From contig NZ_CP022542.1 in the NCBI RefSeq assembly GCF_002237555.1, forward strand, positions 90,468-154,467: 64,000 nt of DNA, read 5' to 3'. Position numbers and translations under genes: made by a program. Under the pieces are notes generated by a model. That model worked only from the letters and a program-made list of their open reading frames with translations. It was not told where the DNA came from and ran no database searches. How positions within the stretch are numbered: the first letter of the stretch is position 1; each line of letters opens with the position of its first letter. Shown here piece by piece: positions 62,149-64,000 of this stretch. This DNA comes from Antarctobacter heliothermus (GTDB taxonomy: Bacteria > Pseudomonadota > Alphaproteobacteria > Rhodobacterales > Rhodobacteraceae).

Positions 62149-63027
62149 ATGATCGCGGTGCTGCTGGCGGTGATGGCGCCGATATTCATGGTGGCGGCCA
62201 TAGGATATGGCTGGATTCGCATGGGGCAGCCGTTCGACAACCACTTCGTCACCGCTCTGGTCGCCTATGTGGGAACGCCCTGCCTGCTGCTTCGGACCTT
62301 CAATCAGGGGGCGATCGGGCTGGATGACTTCGGCTCGATGCTGGTGGCGGCGGTCGCCCTGCTGGTGGCGCTGAGTCTGGCCGGACTGTTGCTGCTTCCG
62401 CGCCTCGGATTGCCGATACGCGACTATCTGCCCGTCCTGATGTTCCCCAATGTCGCCAACATGGGCCTGCCAGTCGTTCTGTTTGCCTACGGACAGGACG
62501 CGCTGGCTTTGGCGATGGTCGTGTGGGTCGTCCAAGTGATAGCCCACAATACCATCGGCATCGCGATTCACAGTGGCACCGCCAGGGCCGGAACGCTGCT
62601 CCGGTTGCCGGTAGTCTACGCCTTGGCGCTGGGTCTGACCATAGTGGCAACCGGAATTCATCTGCCACTCTGGATCACACGCGCCGTCGATCTGATGGGA
62701 AATCTGACGATCCCGCTGATGCTAATGGCGCTGGGGGCATCCATTGCGCGGCTGTCGGTCCACCGACTGGGGCGAAGCGTACTGGCCTCGGGATTGCGGA
62801 TAGCCGGCGGCGCGGCATGCGCCATGCTGGTTGCTTGGGCGATGGGCCTGGACGACTTGGCACGCGGTGTACTGATCCTGCAGGGCTCAATGCCCGTAGC
62901 GGTGCTGAGCTACATCTATTCCGAGCGCTTCGGCCACTCGGGGGACGAGATCGCCGGCGCGGTGGTAGTCTCGACCGTCGCCAGTCTCTTCACGGTGCCC
63001 CTGCTGGTCGGTCTTCTCGCGGTCTGA
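62149..63027 (+). CDS. AEC-family transporter (auxin efflux carrier-like)
   Basis: 292 aa from the ATG at 62149 (AGAGGG upstream), ten membrane segments. Family signature in FPNVANMGLPVVLFAYG (broken helix with Asn-Pro turn) and MVVWVVQVIAHNTIGI, and the second half with LTIPLMLMALGASIARL and LQGSMPVAVLSYIYSERF. Bacterial members are often malonate or malate carriers. Divergent from the orphan tctC and convergent with a broken tartrate/malate dehydrogenase gene, so a dicarboxylate as substrate is plausible. Confidence 0.82.
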   Translation: MIAVLLAVMAPIFMVAAIGYGWIRMGQPFDNHFVTALVAYVGTPCLLLRTFNQGAIGLDDFGSMLVAAVALLVALSLAGLLLLPRLGLPIRDYLPVLMFPNVANMGLPVVLFAYGQDALALAMVVWVVQVIAHNTIGIAIHSGTARAGTLLRLPVVYALALGLTIVATGIHLPLWITRAVDLMGNLTIPLMLMALGASIARLSVHRLGRSVLASGLRIAGGAACAMLVAWAMGLDDLARGVLILQGSMPVAVLSYIYSERFGHSGDEIAGAVVVSTVASLFTVPLLVGLLAV

Positions 63028-63045
63028 GCGACGTCGGAAAGGCGG

Positions 63046-63905
63046 GTACAGCAGCCTAAACAGGGCATCGGTTACTTCGATCGTCGTTGCCGCACCACCC
63101 ATGTCGGGGGTAAGCGTGGTCCCGGACCGGCAGAAGTCTTCGATCGCCTCCATCAACGCCGCAACGGCCTGGGTCTCGCCCAGAAAGTCAAGCAAAATCG
63201 GCGCCAACCAGAAGGTGGCGATAGGATTGGCGAGGCCCCTGCCCGCGATATCCCGCGCAGAACCGTGGACCGGTTCGACCATCGAGGGGTGCCCGCGTTC
63301 GGGGTTGATGTTGACCGATGGCGTCCACGCAGGCCAGGTCGAGACCCGACAGGATGTCGCCGAAAAGGTTCGACGCGACGACGACGAACCAGTCCGGGTG
63401 CTGAACGAAATGCGCCGTGAGAATGTCGATATGATACTGATCGGTCCTGACTTCCGGATACCCCGCCGCAACGGCCGCAACGCGCTCGTCCCAGAACGGC
63501 GTGGTATAGTTGATTCCGTTCAATTTGGTGGCCAAGGTCAGATGCTTCCCGCGCGATTGCGCGAGGTCGAACGCATAGCGCAGGATCCGGTCGGTGCCAT
63601 GCCGCGTGAACACGGTTTCCTGCACCGCCATCTCGCGCTCTGTTCCGGCGTAAAGCCGGTCGCCGACCTCCGAATACTCGCCTTCCGTATTCTCGCGCAC
63701 GACGAAGAAGTCGATTTCGCCGGCCGACCGCCCCGCCGCCGCCGTGGTGACGCCGAGCGACAGTCGAACCAAGCGAAGGTTCACATACTGGTCGAAACGC
63801 CGCCGGATCGGGATGAGCAGACCCTAGAGCGACACGTGGTCGGGCACACCCGACCAACCGACAGCGCCGGGAAAGATGGCGCCCTGTGTTTGCGGACGGG
63901 CGGCG
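63046..63905 (-). pseudogene. ttuC: Tartrate/D-malate dehydrogenase gene, decayed
   Basis: Decayed member of the isopropylmalate/tartrate dehydrogenase family. From the right: a segment GAVGWSGVPDHVSL, then an in-frame TAG at 63824-63826 where Trp is expected, then GLLIPIRRRFDQYVNLR, FFVVRENTEGEYSEVG, ATKLNGINYT and FHID-like YHIDILTAHFV, NLFGDIL. Near 63320 the frame shifts, with a few codons lost, into SVNINPERGHPSMVEPVHGSA and the end TTIEVTDALFRLLY. The N-terminal 70 or so residues are not visible. Intact enzymes oxidise tartrate or D-malate with NAD and Mg/Mn. Three lesions make it a pseudogene. Confidence 0.82.
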
Positions 63906-64000
63906 ATAGTTGACACACCGACTCCTGCATGAAAGTGTATCACACATAGATGTACGAAATCACAATATGATATGTCGGCCCAATCTTCCACACTTGGCCG
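63906..64000. other. Right edge, operator-like sequence
   Basis: AT-rich, containing ATCACACATAG (63940 region) and AATATGATATG (63964 region), like the elements in the tctC/AEC promoter region. No gene visible; a gene beyond the edge may start here. Confidence 0.3.

Overview
The window looks like chromosome or large plasmid of a marine alphaproteobacterium of the Roseobacter group (Rhodobacteraceae). The reasons are high GC, a DMSP demethylase plus acrylyl-CoA reductase pair (dmdA-acuI), one TRAP and several tripartite tricarboxylate (TTT) transporters, DUF4214/RTX secreted proteins and Hint-domain proteins. This assignment is inferred from gene content only. No rRNA, tRNA or CRISPR array was seen.

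Layout. 0-2.7 kb: end of a Hint-domain protein, a glycosyltransferase and a carbohydrate sulfotransferase (surface glycan). 2.8-6.1 kb: a scar holding a 5'-truncated thiamine-diphosphate (TPP) enzyme, an intact aldehyde dehydrogenase, and a chimeric broken transposase (IS30 front, ISNCY back). 6.3-12.1 kb: a quinone-oxidoreductase-like enzyme, a TRAP transporter (dctMQP) and two FCD-type GntR regulators; the first regulator and dctP share an operator-like palindrome. 12.1-15.7 kb: DUF2182, DUF1326, dmdA and acuI. 15.7-25.4 kb: a TTT transporter operon tctCBA-aroE-quiC (dehydroshikimate to protocatechuate), its LysR regulator, and a divergent FAD oxidoreductase plus TIM-barrel enzyme; a TGACGTTA-type motif recurs in both promoter regions. 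25.4-26.7 kb: a TetR regulator with a double operator and an AhpD-like protein. 26.8-28.9 kb: a secreted CAP/RTX/DUF4214 protein and the relic of a subtilase gene.

29.2-36.1 kb is a foreign-looking island: a DUF927 helicase-like ATPase, a small unknown protein, a zinc-ribbon protein with a GIY-YIG-like domain, and a soluble FtsH-like AAA+ / M41 protease, followed by a 20-bp tandem repeat and a second, inverted DUF927 fragment. This is the best candidate for an undescribed system.

36.5-51.7 kb is a long minus-strand catabolic cluster. In order of transcription it holds a TPP enzyme, aldehyde dehydrogenase, GMC oxidoreductase, type II dehydroquinase, SDR, TIM-barrel isomerase, DMT exporter, RraA-type aldolase and tctCBA. 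It is divergent from a double-HTH LysR regulator; a second LysR and a dihydroxyphthalate-decarboxylase-like gene lie beside it. Its first two genes are paralogues of the scarred pair at 2.8-4.7 kb. 52.5-56.5 kb: a subtilase/P-domain/RTX protein and a family 2 glycosyltransferase. 56.5-58.7 kb: decayed IS6 and IS5 elements. 58.7-64 kb: a polysaccharide-deacetylase-family hydrolase, M20 peptidase, orphan TctC, AEC transporter and a broken tartrate/malate dehydrogenase gene.

Together the window is a metabolically rich accessory region: uptake and degradation of hydroaromatic or aromatic acids and DMSP, secreted RTX proteins, and repeated insertion and decay of mobile DNA. Promoter and operator calls rest on visible repeats and are inferences.
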